DNA of 64,000 bases from Dryocola sp032051265 (GCA_032051265.1 DAMBYU010000003.1:248001-312000), one strand, 5' to 3'; shown: positions 32,604 through 41,513, numbered from the stretch's first letter. Made by a program: numbers and translations. The notes: generated from the letters alone by a model not told the origin.

Positions 32604-33815
32604 TTAAACCAGTGCTGCTGCGCGACGCATGCGCAGCAGCAACATTCCTCCCGCCAGCAGCGTTATCACCTGCGAAATCACCAGCACCGAGAACCCCGAC
32701 GATACCGTGCCCACGTTGCGCATCACCAGCCCCATCAGCAGCGGAATAAAGGCCGCACACAGGTTCCCCACGCCGTTAATGATCCCATAAGCGCTGCCGA
32801 CCGCCTCAAGGCTTGCATGATGCTGAACCACGGTTGGTATCGCCGCGCCCTGCAATCCCCAGCAGGCGTTTGCCATCAGCAGCCAGAACGCCAGCCATGC
32901 AGGCTGCGTGCTCATCATCAAGCCTGTCACCGCACATGCCGTTGCAGCCCCACCGATAACAAACAGCAGCGGAGCCTGGGCAGGGCGAAGCTTGTCGAGC
33001 AGCACGCCGCCAAGATATTTTGCCCCGAGGCTGATAATAAACGGGACAGCAGCAAGCCAGCCTGTTGCATGCAGCGAGAACTGATGCTCGTCGCGCAGCC
33101 AGGCGGGCAGCCATGCGCTGCTCCCCCACAGATAGCTCAGCGTTGCGATCTCAACCAGCAAAATCCAGCCGAGCAGCGGCGTTTGCCAGGCAAGACGCAA
33201 GGTGGTGGTAAACCTGCGGCGGGGAACAGCATTGTTACGCGGCGGCGGCGGAATAAAACCTAAAACCAGGCCGCCGCCGAGTATCAGATTAATTACCGCC
33301 AGCGCCTGAAACGATCCCGCCCAGCCAAAATGTCCGACAAGCCAGGTGACCAGCGGGAAGCCAACGGCCAGGCCGAGCGAGACGCCCAGCGCGCTCACCG
33401 CGTTGGGTTTACCCAGCTCATGAGCGGCGAAATGATCGCTGATAAAACGTGTTTTAAGCGAGAAGAGCGGCCCTTCGGCAATCCCCAGGATCAGGCGGGC
33501 AACTAACAGTCCCAGCAGCGATCCGGCCAGCGGCGATACCGCGCAAACGACGGCCCAGATCAACGTGCTTAGCAGCAGGGCATGGCGGTAATGCATGCGG
33601 CTTTCCATCACCGGCGTAAGTAATAATGCCGAAAACCCATAGCCCAGCAGAAACAGGGTCATCAACATTCCCTGTAACATTCTGTTATCATTTAATCGAA
33701 AATGGTCGGCAAAATCGGGATTAAGGATCATCACAGAAATATTGACACGGTCTATATAAGCAATAACCACTAATAACAATAGCGCGGTCACTCCCAGCCA
33801 GCGTTTGGATAGCAT
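32604..33815 (-). CDS. MFS transporter (ACS-type) divergent from the catabolic operon
   Basis: The 403-residue protein has about 12 transmembrane helices. IAYIDRVNISVMILN in helix 1 and ILGIAEGPLFSLKTRFISDHF resemble the anion:cation symporter family that imports aromatic acids and sugar acids. It is divergent from the Rieske ferredoxin gene; the 436-base region between holds matching palindromes near both starts, so the transporter is probably co-regulated with the catabolic operon. GGAG precedes the ATG. A second, related MFS gene lies inside the operon (39705), suggesting two substrates or an import/export pair. Confidence 0.85.
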   Translation of the reverse strand: MLSKRWLGVTALLLLVVIAYIDRVNISVMILNPDFADHFRLNDNRMLQGMLMTLFLLGYGFSALLLTPVMESRMHYRHALLLSTLIWAVVCAVSPLAGSLLGLLVARLILGIAEGPLFSLKTRFISDHFAAHELGKPNAVSALGVSLGLAVGFPLVTWLVGHFGWAGSFQALAVINLILGGGLVLGFIPPPPRNNAVPRRRFTTTLRLAWQTPLLGWILLVEIATLSYLWGSSAWLPAWLRDEHQFSLHATGWLAAVPFIISLGAKYLGGVLLDKLRPAQAPLLFVIGGAATACAVTGLMMSTQPAWLAFWLLMANACWGLQGAAIPTVVQHHASLEAVGSAYGIINGVGNLCAAFIPLLMGLVMRNVGTVSSGFSVLVISQVITLLAGGMLLLRMRRAAALV

Positions 33816-33891
33816 CTTTTTTATTCTCCAGATTGAAGGCTAAATGAGCATTCTCTTATGGCGTGATGAAAATAATCACCAGGCTAAAATT

Positions 33892-33906
33892 GTTTATATA
33901 TGAAAC
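33892..33906. promoter_or_regulatory. Variant copy of the island operator palindrome
   Basis: GTTTATATATGAAAC equals the 16-bp operator sequence with one C missing. It is nearest to the MFS gene, 77 bases upstream of its start codon. Confidence 0.5.
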
Positions 33907-33937
33907 TCGTTGTATTTAAATGAAAAATTACAATACT

Positions 33938-33953
33938 GTTTCATATATGAAAC
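33938..33953. promoter_or_regulatory. Operator palindrome, MFS side
   Basis: GTTTCATATATGAAAC is a perfect 16-bp palindrome, identical to the copy at 34218-34233. Such symmetry suits a dimeric or tetrameric IclR-family protein, the product of 36680-37468 being the obvious candidate. Confidence 0.65.
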
Positions 33954-34166
33954 TTCTAATGACCCGTTCTCTTTTTGTTTATCCGTATTGACTATCTCAA
34001 GTCAATTAAAATATCTGGCGGTAAGCTGGCGGCCGATAAATAGATAAAATATGCATCTGCGCCCGCATTTTTAATCACATGTTTCATGCGGGAACAATTT
34101 TTCGTGAGCGGTTGCACAGTTGCGTAAATTTTCCCGCCATCTTTAACAAAGTTGTCACATATGCCC

Positions 34167-34194
34167 TTGACGAAAAGTTCATCGCTTTTATATT
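34167..34194 (+). promoter_or_regulatory. Predicted sigma-70 promoter of the catabolic operon
   Basis: TTGACG (34167-34172) and TATATT (34189-34194) are separated by 16 bases. The predicted start near 34201 lies just upstream of the palindrome at 34218-34233, so a protein bound there would block early elongation or promoter clearance. Confidence 0.55.
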
Positions 34195-34217
34195 GAGCGT
34201 ATTAAATAAGAAACATA

Positions 34218-34233
34218 GTTTCATATATGAAAC
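34218..34233. promoter_or_regulatory. Operator palindrome, catabolic operon side
   Basis: This is a perfect copy of GTTTCATATATGAAAC, 18 bases before the start codon of the ferredoxin gene and downstream of the predicted promoter. An overlapping GAAACATAGTTTC (34210-34222) adds a second symmetric element. The location suits repression relieved by a pathway intermediate. Confidence 0.65.
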
Positions 34234-34251
34234 AACGGCCGGGAGGATCTG

Positions 34252-34575
34252 ATGAGCTGGATGGGCGTATGTAATGTAGAGCAGGTGCAGGAAGACTTTC
34301 CTTATAGCGGCAATGTCGAAGGGAAAGAGATTGGTGTCTATCTGGTGGATGGCGAGTACTACGCGCTCGAAGATGTCTGCCCCCATGCCTACGCGCTGCT
34401 GAGCCAGGGTTTTGTCGACGACGGCAAAATAGAGTGCCCGCTGCACGAGGCGGTATTCGATATCCGTACCGGGGCCTGCCTGCGCGAGCCGGGAGAACGT
34501 AACCTGAAACGCTACCCGGTACGCGTATTCGACAACCAGATCCAAATCACCTTTATCCCGGAGACCGTGGAATGA
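34252..34575 (+). CDS. Rieske-type ferredoxin component of a ring-hydroxylating oxygenase
   Basis: This 107-residue protein has the [2Fe-2S] Rieske motif CPHAYALLSQG ... CPLHEAVFD (C-x-H and C-x2-H), as in HcaC or NdoA-type ferredoxins. It would carry electrons from the FAD reductase at 38481 to the oxygenase at 34895. It is the first gene of the operon. Its stop overlaps the next start by four bases (ATGA). Confidence 0.9.
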   Translation: MSWMGVCNVEQVQEDFPYSGNVEGKEIGVYLVDGEYYALEDVCPHAYALLSQGFVDDGKIECPLHEAVFDIRTGACLREPGERNLKRYPVRVFDNQIQITFIPETVE

Positions 34576-34880
34576 GCGAGAACGCTGAATTTAACCCGTC
34601 ATTGCCGATTAGCTTTCAGTTTACGCCGCCAAAAGAGGGGGGGAACGGCACTATTCATAAGCCGGGACATTACCAGAATGTGGTATGGCAAACCCGTAGC
34701 CGTGAACCAGAAGCCTTTGAGCTGACGCTGATTGCGGCCCTCGAACAACTTTTTGAGCAGGGTGTGGAAACGCTGCCGGAGCTGGTGGATGCCTTAAATA
34801 GCCGACAGGTTTACGACCGTCACGGCGAAGCCTGGCAGGAGAGCAGTTTTCGGGAGTTTATGCAGGTTAACGGATACTAA
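34572..34880 (+). CDS. Small protein with recombinase-like helix domain, partner of a Rieske oxygenase
   Basis: The protein has 102 residues. The C-terminal half (LPELVDALNSRQVYDRHGEA then WQESSFREFMQVNGY) resembles the helical Recombinase domain of large serine recombinases, without any catalytic domain. No beta subunit of a ring-hydroxylating oxygenase is encoded in the operon, and this gene sits exactly where a small subunit would, between ferredoxin and alpha subunit. As I recall, a similar small recombinase-like protein (IadE) accompanies the Rieske oxygenase IadD in auxin-degradation loci. A structural or accessory role for the oxygenase is more likely than DNA binding (inference). Confidence 0.65.
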   Translation: MSENAEFNPSLPISFQFTPPKEGGNGTIHKPGHYQNVVWQTRSREPEAFELTLIAALEQLFEQGVETLPELVDALNSRQVYDRHGEAWQESSFREFMQVNGY

Positions 34881-34894
34881 CGGCGGGGAACATC

Positions 34895-35917
34895 ATGACG
34901 ACTACAGTGCAAGATTATCTCGATACAGGATTACGTAATTTATGGTATCCGGTACTGGCGAGCTGGGAGGTGCAGTCAGCGCCGGTAGGCATTACGCGGC
35001 TGGGTGAACAAATCGTCGTATGGCGTAATAAAGATGGCCAGGTGCAGGCGCTTGAAGACCGTTGCCCGCATCGCGGCGCGCGCCTGTCGATGGGCTGGAA
35101 CCTGGGCGACCGTATCGCCTGCTGGTATCACGGCGTAGAAGTGGCCGGCAACGGCGAGGTAAAAGATGTTCCTGCGGTGGACCGCTGTCCGCTGGTCGGG
35201 CAACAGTGCGTGCGCAGTTACGCAGTGCAGGAAGTTCACGGCGCCATCTTCTTGTGGTTTGGCGTGACGGCGGAGCAGCCGCCCGCAGAACTTACCTTCC
35301 CGGCGGAACTGGCAGATGCGGAGCAGTACAGCAACTTTCTGTGTACCGCCGCGTGGGACTGCAATTATCAGTACGCGCTGGAAAACGTTATGGACCCGAT
35401 GCACGGCACCTATCTTCACTCTTCATCTCACTCCATGGCGGAAGGCGATCGTAAAGCGGACATGGTACTTGAGGGGACGCAGAGCGGTTTCGTCTTCAGG
35501 AAGAGCGGCCAGAGCGGCGTGAATTTTGACTGGGTAGAATTTGGCGCCAGCGGGGCTTACTGGATGCGCCTCTCTATCCCTTATCAGAAACGTTTCGGGC
35601 CGGGCGGGCATTTCTGGATAGTCGGCATGGTCGTGCCGGAAGACAACGATCGTTGCCGCGTCTTCTTCTGGCGTATCCGCAAAGTACAGGACTGGCAGCG
35701 CGACGTGTGGCGTTTCATGTACCGTAACCGGCTGGAAAAACTGCACTGGGAGGTACTGGAGCAGGATCGCGTGGTGCTGGAGTGCATGGCGCCCGATGCC
35801 CGTAACCACGAATATTTATATCAGCATGACGTAGGGCTATCCCGTCTGCGCCGTATGATGCAAAAAGCCGCACAGCAGCAGCTGGCCCAGCGCGAACAGC
35901 AGCAGGGAGTGGCCTGA
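34895..35917 (+). CDS. Aromatic ring-hydroxylating oxygenase, Rieske alpha subunit
   Basis: The protein has 340 residues. The N-terminal Rieske domain has CPHRGARLSMGWN and CWYHGVEV. The catalytic domain has the mononuclear iron site NVMDPMHGTYLHSS (D-x2-H-x4-H). Length and motifs resemble the alpha3-type oxygenases (phthalate or carbazole dioxygenase-like) that lack a beta subunit. It would activate O2 for hydroxylation of an aromatic substrate, with electrons from the ferredoxin at 34252 and reductase at 38481. The final codon overlaps the next start by one base. Confidence 0.88.
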   Translation: MTTTVQDYLDTGLRNLWYPVLASWEVQSAPVGITRLGEQIVVWRNKDGQVQALEDRCPHRGARLSMGWNLGDRIACWYHGVEVAGNGEVKDVPAVDRCPLVGQQCVRSYAVQEVHGAIFLWFGVTAEQPPAELTFPAELADAEQYSNFLCTAAWDCNYQYALENVMDPMHGTYLHSSSHSMAEGDRKADMVLEGTQSGFVFRKSGQSGVNFDWVEFGASGAYWMRLSIPYQKRFGPGGHFWIVGMVVPEDNDRCRVFFWRIRKVQDWQRDVWRFMYRNRLEKLHWEVLEQDRVVLECMAPDARNHEYLYQHDVGLSRLRRMMQKAAQQQLAQREQQQGVA

Positions 35918-36666
35918 TGGAGGGCATGCTCAAAGGAAAGCGCATTGTTATCACCGGCGCCGCCCGCGGTCTGGGTTATCACTTTGCCGAAGCGATAGCT
36001 AAAGCCGGTGCCTGCGTAGTGATGTGCGACATCCTTGAAACCGAGCTGGCCGCCAGCGCCAGCGCCCTGCGCGAGAAAGGGCTAAACGTTGCGGCTCAGG
36101 TTATCGATCTTGCCGATCCTCATTGCGTTGAAGCGGCTTTTAACGCCATTGGCGCTCAGGGTTCCATTGACGGGCTGGTCAATAATGCCGCTATGGCAAC
36201 CGGCGTGGGCGGTAAAACAATGATGGAATACGATATCGATCTGTGGGATCGCGTGATGCAGGTTAACGTGCGTGGCACCTGGCTGGTCAGCAAAGCCGCG
36301 GTGCCGCTGCTTGCCAACGGCGGCAGCATTGTGAACGTGGCGTCAGATACCGCGCTATGGGGCGCGCCCCGCCTGATGGCCTATGTCGCCAGCAAAGGCG
36401 CGGTGATTGCCATGACCCGCTCAATGGCGCGTGAGCTGGGCGAGCGGCGCATTCGCGTCAACGCCATCGCGCCGGGTTTAACTCGCGTGGAAGCCACCGA
36501 CTATGTCCCGGCGGAACGTCATCAGCTCTATGAACAAGGGCGCGCCTTACCCGGCGCCCAGCATCCCGACGATGTAACAGGCAGCGTGCTGTGGCTTCTC
36601 TCCTCGCTGTCGGGCTTTGTCACCGGGCAACTGCTGCCGGTCAACGGTGGTTTCGTCTTTAACTGA
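35917..36666 (+). CDS. Short-chain dehydrogenase/reductase (possible dihydrodiol dehydrogenase)
   Basis: This 249-residue classical SDR has the cofactor motif TGAARGLG, NNAA at about residue 90, the catalytic serine in NVASDTA and YVASK (YxxxK). The acidic residue after the second strand favours NAD. Placed right after the oxygenase, it is a natural candidate for re-aromatising a cis-dihydrodiol or oxidising a hydroxylated side chain. TGATG coupling joins it to the oxygenase. Confidence 0.87.
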   Translation: MEGMLKGKRIVITGAARGLGYHFAEAIAKAGACVVMCDILETELAASASALREKGLNVAAQVIDLADPHCVEAAFNAIGAQGSIDGLVNNAAMATGVGGKTMMEYDIDLWDRVMQVNVRGTWLVSKAAVPLLANGGSIVNVASDTALWGAPRLMAYVASKGAVIAMTRSMARELGERRIRVNAIAPGLTRVEATDYVPAERHQLYEQGRALPGAQHPDDVTGSVLWLLSSLSGFVTGQLLPVNGGFVFN

Positions 36667-36679
36667 ACAGGTGAGTGAT

Positions 36680-37468
36680 ATGGCGGATGAACAGGCGTGT
36701 CGATATGTAATCCCCGGTCTGGAACGTGGGCTGCAGCTGCTTCTGGCGTTTGGTGAGCAGCACCGCGAGCTGACGTTTGCCGAACTGCATCGACTGGTAA
36801 AAATGCCGAAAGCCACCGCGTATCGGGTGGTGCAGACGCTGGAGTATATGGGGTTTCTTGAACGTAACCCGCGCACCAATACTTTCTCACTCGGCATGAA
36901 CGTGCTGCGGCTGGGCTTTGAGTACATCGCTTCGCTGGATGTGGCTCAGGCCGGACAACCGGTGATCGAACAGCTGCGTGACAGCAGCCAGTGCAGCAGC
37001 CATCTGGCGATCCGCGACGGGCGCGATCTGATCTACGTCGCCCGCGTGAGTGCCGCCGGATCGCAGATCAATCAGGTCAGTATCGGTACGCGTTTACCGC
37101 TGCACTGCACTTCCCTGGGCCGAATGCTGCTCACCGGCTTATCGCTGAGCGAGTTTGAACAACTGTTTCCCAATCCGGTGCTGCCGGGAAACGTGCCGGG
37201 GCAATTACACGATCGCGAAGCGCTCTGGCAGATGGTGCAGCAGGACAAAGCGCGTGGCTACGTGATTGGCGAGTCCTTCTACCGCCACGGCATTTCGTCG
37301 ATCGTCTATCCGATTTTCGATCGTACCGGCCGGGTGGCAGCGGTGGTCAGCATTATGGTGCCCTATGAAGAGATCCCGAAATCGGACCGGGATCGTTTAC
37401 AGAATGAAGTACGCCTGGCCGCCGATAAAATATCAGGCTTTTTAGGCCACCTGGCGCAAGCAAGCTAA
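36680..37468 (+). CDS. IclR-family transcriptional regulator of the catabolic operon
   Basis: The protein has 262 residues. The N-terminal winged helix (LTFAELHRLVKMPKATAYRVVQTLEYMGFL) is followed by an IclR effector-binding domain. The ATG at 36680 was chosen because the upstream in-frame start would overlap the SDR gene by about 50 bases. It is located inside the operon, so it is autoregulated if it binds the palindromes at 33938 and 34218. IclR-family proteins commonly govern aromatic pathways (PcaR, PobR, CatR). Confidence 0.9.
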   Translation: MADEQACRYVIPGLERGLQLLLAFGEQHRELTFAELHRLVKMPKATAYRVVQTLEYMGFLERNPRTNTFSLGMNVLRLGFEYIASLDVAQAGQPVIEQLRDSSQCSSHLAIRDGRDLIYVARVSAAGSQINQVSIGTRLPLHCTSLGRMLLTGLSLSEFEQLFPNPVLPGNVPGQLHDREALWQMVQQDKARGYVIGESFYRHGISSIVYPIFDRTGRVAAVVSIMVPYEEIPKSDRDRLQNEVRLAADKISGFLGHLAQAS

Positions 37469-37554
37469 TCCCGACCTGCGGAAAACAGGCGCTTAATCGC
37501 GTCGGGGCACCTCTACGCCCGAATCCGGCTAAAACCATCATGAGGCAAAGAGCT

Positions 37555-38484
37555 ATGAGCGTAACTGGCATTGAAAAATTAGAGTTTGGCGTGGAAGACC
37601 CGGCGCTGTGCGAAAAGTTTATACGTGATTTTGGACTGCACGCTCAGGATAAAGACGCCGGCAGTTTCACTACCCTGAGCGGGGCGGAAGTTGTCTTACG
37701 AGCGGTTAACAGCGCGGATTTACCGCCGGCGATTGAAGCAGGCTCCACATTACGCCGTATGACATGGGGCGTGGCGGATGCGCAGGAGCTTGCCACGCTG
37801 CGCGCTCGCATGAAAGACCAGCCGGGCTTCCGTGAAGTGGACGGCGCGCTGGAATGTCTCGATCCAAACGGCATGACGCTGCGCGTGCAGATAACCCAGC
37901 AGCAGCCCGTTGAACTGGACGTTGCGCCAATAAACCAATGGGGCGATATGCGCCGCATTGATACGCCGAGCCCGGTTTATGACCGTGCGCAGCCGATCAA
38001 CATTGGACATGTCGTGTTCTTTGTCGAAGAGCTTGCCGCCGTTGAACGCTTCTATCGCGAAGTGCTGGGCTTTCAGGTTTCCGACCGCTATATCAATCGC
38101 GCCGTCTTCCTGCGAACCCAGGCTCGCGGCGGGCATCACAATCTCTTTTTGTTGCAGTTGCCAAACCGCAAACGCGGGCTGAACCACGTGGCGTTTACCG
38201 TGCGGGATATTCACGAGGTGATTGGCGGCGGCATCGCCATGAACAAGCAGCAGTGGAGCACTTTTATCGGGCCGGGCCGTCATCCTGTTTCCTCCGCCTA
38301 CTTCTGGTATGTGAACAGCCCGATGGGGGGCGCATTTGAGTACTACACCAACGACGATTACCTGACGGAAAACTGGCAGGCGCGCGAGCTGGAACACTCG
38401 CTGGTCTCGTTTACCGAGTGGGCGGTTGAAGGCGGTATCGATAACGTTACGCGCCGCCAGCAGAAAAAGCAGGAGGCGGTATGA
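37555..38484 (+). CDS. VOC-family extradiol dioxygenase-like protein
   Basis: The protein has 309 residues with two VOC (glyoxalase-fold) modules. The C-terminal module holds a complete 2-His-1-Glu iron site: INIGHVVFF, GLNHVAFTV and GGAFEYYTND. This is the pattern of type I extradiol dioxygenases (BphC, CatE), which cleave catechols next to the hydroxyls. It is preceded by an 86-base gap, the largest inside the operon, and by a GAGG Shine-Dalgarno. It overlaps the reductase gene by four bases. Confidence 0.82.
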   Translation: MSVTGIEKLEFGVEDPALCEKFIRDFGLHAQDKDAGSFTTLSGAEVVLRAVNSADLPPAIEAGSTLRRMTWGVADAQELATLRARMKDQPGFREVDGALECLDPNGMTLRVQITQQQPVELDVAPINQWGDMRRIDTPSPVYDRAQPINIGHVVFFVEELAAVERFYREVLGFQVSDRYINRAVFLRTQARGGHHNLFLLQLPNRKRGLNHVAFTVRDIHEVIGGGIAMNKQQWSTFIGPGRHPVSSAYFWYVNSPMGGAFEYYTNDDYLTENWQARELEHSLVSFTEWAVEGGIDNVTRRQQKKQEAV

Positions 38485-39677
38485 CGCCGGGGATCGTCAT
38501 TATCGGCGGCGGTCAGGCTGCGGGGTGGGCCGCTAAAACCCTGCGCGACCAGGGCTGGCCAGGCGAACTGAGCGTGGTTGCGGATGAGCCGTGGGATTTT
38601 TATGAGCGCCCGCCGCTGTCTAAAGCCGCTTTGCTGGAAACGGCGCCTGCCATGCCGCACCTGTTCAGCAGCGACGTGCTCAACGCGTTGAATATTACCT
38701 GGTATCGCCCGCAGCGCGCCGAGGCCATCCTGCGCGATGAAAAAGTGGTGGTGCTAAACAGCGGTGAGCGCCTGCCTTACCAGCAGCTACTGATCGCCAC
38801 CGGCGGCAGGGCGCGTTTGCCCGGGCCCGCATGGCAGACGCATCCTCACGTCTATACGCTACGCCAATGGGAGGATGCTCAACGTTTAAAGCAGCGGCTC
38901 GCTGAAAGCCGCAGCCTGGCGGTTGTGGGCGGCGGCTGGATTGGCCTTGAGATCGCCGCTTCCGCGCGCAGATTAGGCATAGACGTGACGGTCTTTGAGC
39001 AGCAGGTCGCGCTTTGCCAGCGTTCCGTTAGCGCGCCGGTTTCCGCCGCGTTGCTGCAAATGCACCAGCAGCAGGGCGTCACGCTGCACTGCGCCTGCGG
39101 CCCCATTTCGCTTGAAGATGATAACGGTTTGCCCGTCATTGTCTGTGACGGACAAGCGCAGCGGTTCGACGCGGTTGTCGTGGGAATCGGTGTAGAACTC
39201 AATCTGGAGCTGGCTCGTCAGGCGGATTTATTGACCGGGCAGGGCATCGTGGTGGACGCGCAGGGGCGAACCAGCGATCCGGCGATCTTCGCGGCGGGCG
39301 ATGTGGCCCAGCATCCTGACTACCAGCTTTGTCTGCAATCCTGGGCGTTTGCGCAGAATCAGGCCATTTCAACCGCCCGTGCGATGCTGGACGCCACCGC
39401 AGCAGGTTACAGCGACCTGCCCTGGCTGTGGTCGGATCAATATCAGCATAACATTCAGATCCTCGGCATTCCTCAGCCAGACGGTGAAACGGTGATACGC
39501 CGCAGCCAAAACAGCGAGCTCTTTTTCACGCTGAAGGCGGACGGCACGCTGAGTCAACTGGTGGCGTTTAACGACGCAAGAACCATCAAACTGGCGAAGC
39601 GCTGGATGGCAGCCGGGCGAGTGTTGAAAGACATTCCGCTGGCCGATCCCGACTTTTCCTTAATGTCCCTGCGCTAA
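38481..39677 (+). CDS. FAD-dependent ferredoxin reductase of the oxygenase system
   Basis: This 398-residue protein belongs to the HcaD/BphA4-type reductases. The FAD motif is IIGGGQAAGWAAKTL, the NAD motif is AVVGGGWIGLEIAASARRLG, and the closing FAD motif is IFAAGDVAQHP. It transfers electrons from NADH to the Rieske ferredoxin at 34252. Together with 34252 and 34895 it completes a three-component oxygenase. Confidence 0.9.
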   Translation: MTPGIVIIGGGQAAGWAAKTLRDQGWPGELSVVADEPWDFYERPPLSKAALLETAPAMPHLFSSDVLNALNITWYRPQRAEAILRDEKVVVLNSGERLPYQQLLIATGGRARLPGPAWQTHPHVYTLRQWEDAQRLKQRLAESRSLAVVGGGWIGLEIAASARRLGIDVTVFEQQVALCQRSVSAPVSAALLQMHQQQGVTLHCACGPISLEDDNGLPVIVCDGQAQRFDAVVVGIGVELNLELARQADLLTGQGIVVDAQGRTSDPAIFAAGDVAQHPDYQLCLQSWAFAQNQAISTARAMLDATAAGYSDLPWLWSDQYQHNIQILGIPQPDGETVIRRSQNSELFFTLKADGTLSQLVAFNDARTIKLAKRWMAAGRVLKDIPLADPDFSLMSLR

Positions 39678-39704
39678 GGAAAGCGCCACCCGAAGGGGGA
39701 GAGC

Positions 39705-40958
39705 ATGACAACCTTTGATACCAACACCGCGCCTGCTGTGGCGAACGGTGAGGATACTCTCACGCCTGAAAAGCCGGTGCGCTGGTCGGTACCGCTGGCG
39801 CTGCTGGCCTGTGTGCTGCTGGCGTTCTTCGACAAAATCAGCATCGCGGCGCTGTTTTCCGACACGCATTTTCAGCAGGCGATGGGCATCGATTTTGACA
39901 CCACCCGTCTTGGGCTGCTGATGAGCGCTTTCCTGCTCAGCTACGGTTTTTCGTCCGTATTGTTAAGCGGTCTTGGGGATCGTATTGCGCCGCTGCGGCT
40001 GTTAACCGCGATGATGGGGATCTGGTGCGTGCTGATGGTGCTTATGGGGCTGACGCACTCTTACTCGCTGATGATGGTGCTGCGCGTGTTGCTGGGCATT
40101 GCCGAAGGACCGTTGTTCCCGCTGGCGTTTGCTGTTATTCGCCATACGTTTCCCGCGCGTTTACAGGCCCGGGCCACCATGCTGTGGCTGCTGGGTACGC
40201 CGGTTGGCGCGGCGATTGGTTTCCCGGTATCGCTTTTTATTCTTAACGCGTTCGGCTGGCAGTGCACCTTCTTCTTTATGGCTTTCCTTACGCTGCCGGT
40301 GTTGCTGCTGGTGCGCATGGGGCTGCGCAATATCACGCTGGAACCTAAAAAGGCTACGGCGGAACCCACAATGGATCGCCGCGAGGCGCGCCAGGCGCTG
40401 CTGCGTAATCCGCATTTCTGGGTGATCTGCGTCTTTAACATCGCCTTTTTGACCTACCTGTGGGGCATGAATGGCTGGCTGCCAGGCTACCTCATCGAAG
40501 GAAAAGGTATCCATCTGGAACATGCGGGCTGGCTCTCTTCTCTGCCGTTTATCGCCATGCTGCTGGGAGAGGTGCTGGGCGCCTGGCTGTCGGACAAACT
40601 CGATCGCCGCGCGCTGGCCTGTTTTATCTCGCTGGGCGGAGCGGCCCTCGGCCTTGCCGTAGTGCTGCATCTGCACGGTACCGCAGCGGTAATCGCCGCC
40701 ATGAGCTTTAGCACCTTTATGTGGGGAATCGGCGCGCCGAATATTTTTGCGCTGCTGGCGAAGGCGACGCCTGCGCGCGTTGCGGCGACAGCCGGGGGCA
40801 TTTTCAACGGTCTGGGAAACTTTGCGGGCGCGCTGTCGCCCGTGGTGATGGGCGCGCTGATTGCGTTTACCCATGACATGGATACCGGGCTGCTTTTCCT
40901 GGTAGTAATGGCCGCGCTGGGTTGCGTGCTGCTGCTGCCACTGCTTAAACGCTACTGA
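39705..40958 (+). CDS. MFS transporter (ACS-type) within the catabolic operon
   Basis: This 417-residue, 12-helix protein has AFFDKISIAALFSD in helix 1 and LLGIAEGPLFPLAFAVIRHTFP, as in the anion:cation symporter family. It is related to, but distinct from, the divergent transporter at 32604. It probably imports the aromatic substrate or a related acid. GAGAG precedes the ATG. The long N-terminal cytoplasmic tail (about 30 residues) is typical. Confidence 0.87.
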   Translation: MTTFDTNTAPAVANGEDTLTPEKPVRWSVPLALLACVLLAFFDKISIAALFSDTHFQQAMGIDFDTTRLGLLMSAFLLSYGFSSVLLSGLGDRIAPLRLLTAMMGIWCVLMVLMGLTHSYSLMMVLRVLLGIAEGPLFPLAFAVIRHTFPARLQARATMLWLLGTPVGAAIGFPVSLFILNAFGWQCTFFFMAFLTLPVLLLVRMGLRNITLEPKKATAEPTMDRREARQALLRNPHFWVICVFNIAFLTYLWGMNGWLPGYLIEGKGIHLEHAGWLSSLPFIAMLLGEVLGAWLSDKLDRRALACFISLGGAALGLAVVLHLHGTAAVIAAMSFSTFMWGIGAPNIFALLAKATPARVAATAGGIFNGLGNFAGALSPVVMGALIAFTHDMDTGLLFLVVMAALGCVLLLPLLKRY

Positions 40959-40969
40959 GGATAAACATT

Positions 40970-41503
40970 ATGTCAGAGACTTCAACGATCAATACCAAAG
41001 CGGCAATCAAGCCAGCCGATATCGCTCTGGATGCCTGGGTTGAGTCGCGTATCGCCCGCTTCGAAGGCCGCAAATATGACTGGAACGCCCTGAAGTTCCA
41101 GGCTGACTTCGATCCGAAATACCGCCGTGCGCAGATGCGTTACATCGGTACCGGTGCCACGGGCGTCGCTAATGACACCAATACCGTGGCGGCGGAGCAT
41201 TTCACCTTTTCCACCATGGTGCTGCCTTCTAAATGTGAAGGCCCGCTGCATCTGCATGACGACGTGGAGGAGGTCTTTTTCATGCTCAAAGGCAGCATCA
41301 CGCTGACGATCCGCGATGGCGAGCAGGAGTATGAAACCCTGTTGCGCGAACGCGATTTGATCTCCGTTCCGGCGGGCGTCTATCGCGGGCTGTTTAATCA
41401 CGGCGAAGAAGAAGCGCTGATGTGCGTCATGCTGGGCACTTCTAAACCAGAAATCCCGACTTACCCGGCGGATCATCCCCTGTCGAAAGTAAAACGTAAC
41501 TAA
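40970..41503 (+). CDS. Cupin-domain protein
   Basis: The protein has 177 residues with one cupin fold. The metal motif PLHLHDDVEEVFFMLKG provides two histidines and a glutamate, and the second motif (SVPAGVYRGLFNHGEEE) provides the third histidine. Cupins in aromatic pathways act as small dioxygenases, isomerases or hydrolytic metalloenzymes; the exact reaction is unknown. The intergenic gap from the transporter is 11 bases. Confidence 0.8.
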   Translation: MSETSTINTKAAIKPADIALDAWVESRIARFEGRKYDWNALKFQADFDPKYRRAQMRYIGTGATGVANDTNTVAAEHFTFSTMVLPSKCEGPLHLHDDVEEVFFMLKGSITLTIRDGEQEYETLLRERDLISVPAGVYRGLFNHGEEEALMCVMLGTSKPEIPTYPADHPLSKVKRN

Positions 41504-41513
41504 GGAGCGGTTT

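Larger units (their letters stand above)
33816..34251. promoter_or_regulatory. Divergent regulatory region of the catabolic island
   Basis: The interval is non-coding and AT-rich compared with the flanking genes. It contains two identical perfect palindromes (33938-33953 and 34218-34233), a 15-base variant (33892-33906), another inverted repeat at 33986-34007 (ATTGACT with AGTCAAT), and a sigma-70-like promoter for the rightward operon (34167-34194). The two perfect palindromes are 280 bases apart, one near each divergent gene. Confidence 0.75.

Noticed and set aside
34572..34880. Mobile-element recombinase fragment
   Set aside because: The helical domain resembles part of a serine recombinase, but the gene is intact, has four-base overlap coupling to the ferredoxin gene and sits in an oxygenase operon, so it is unlikely to be a transposon relic.
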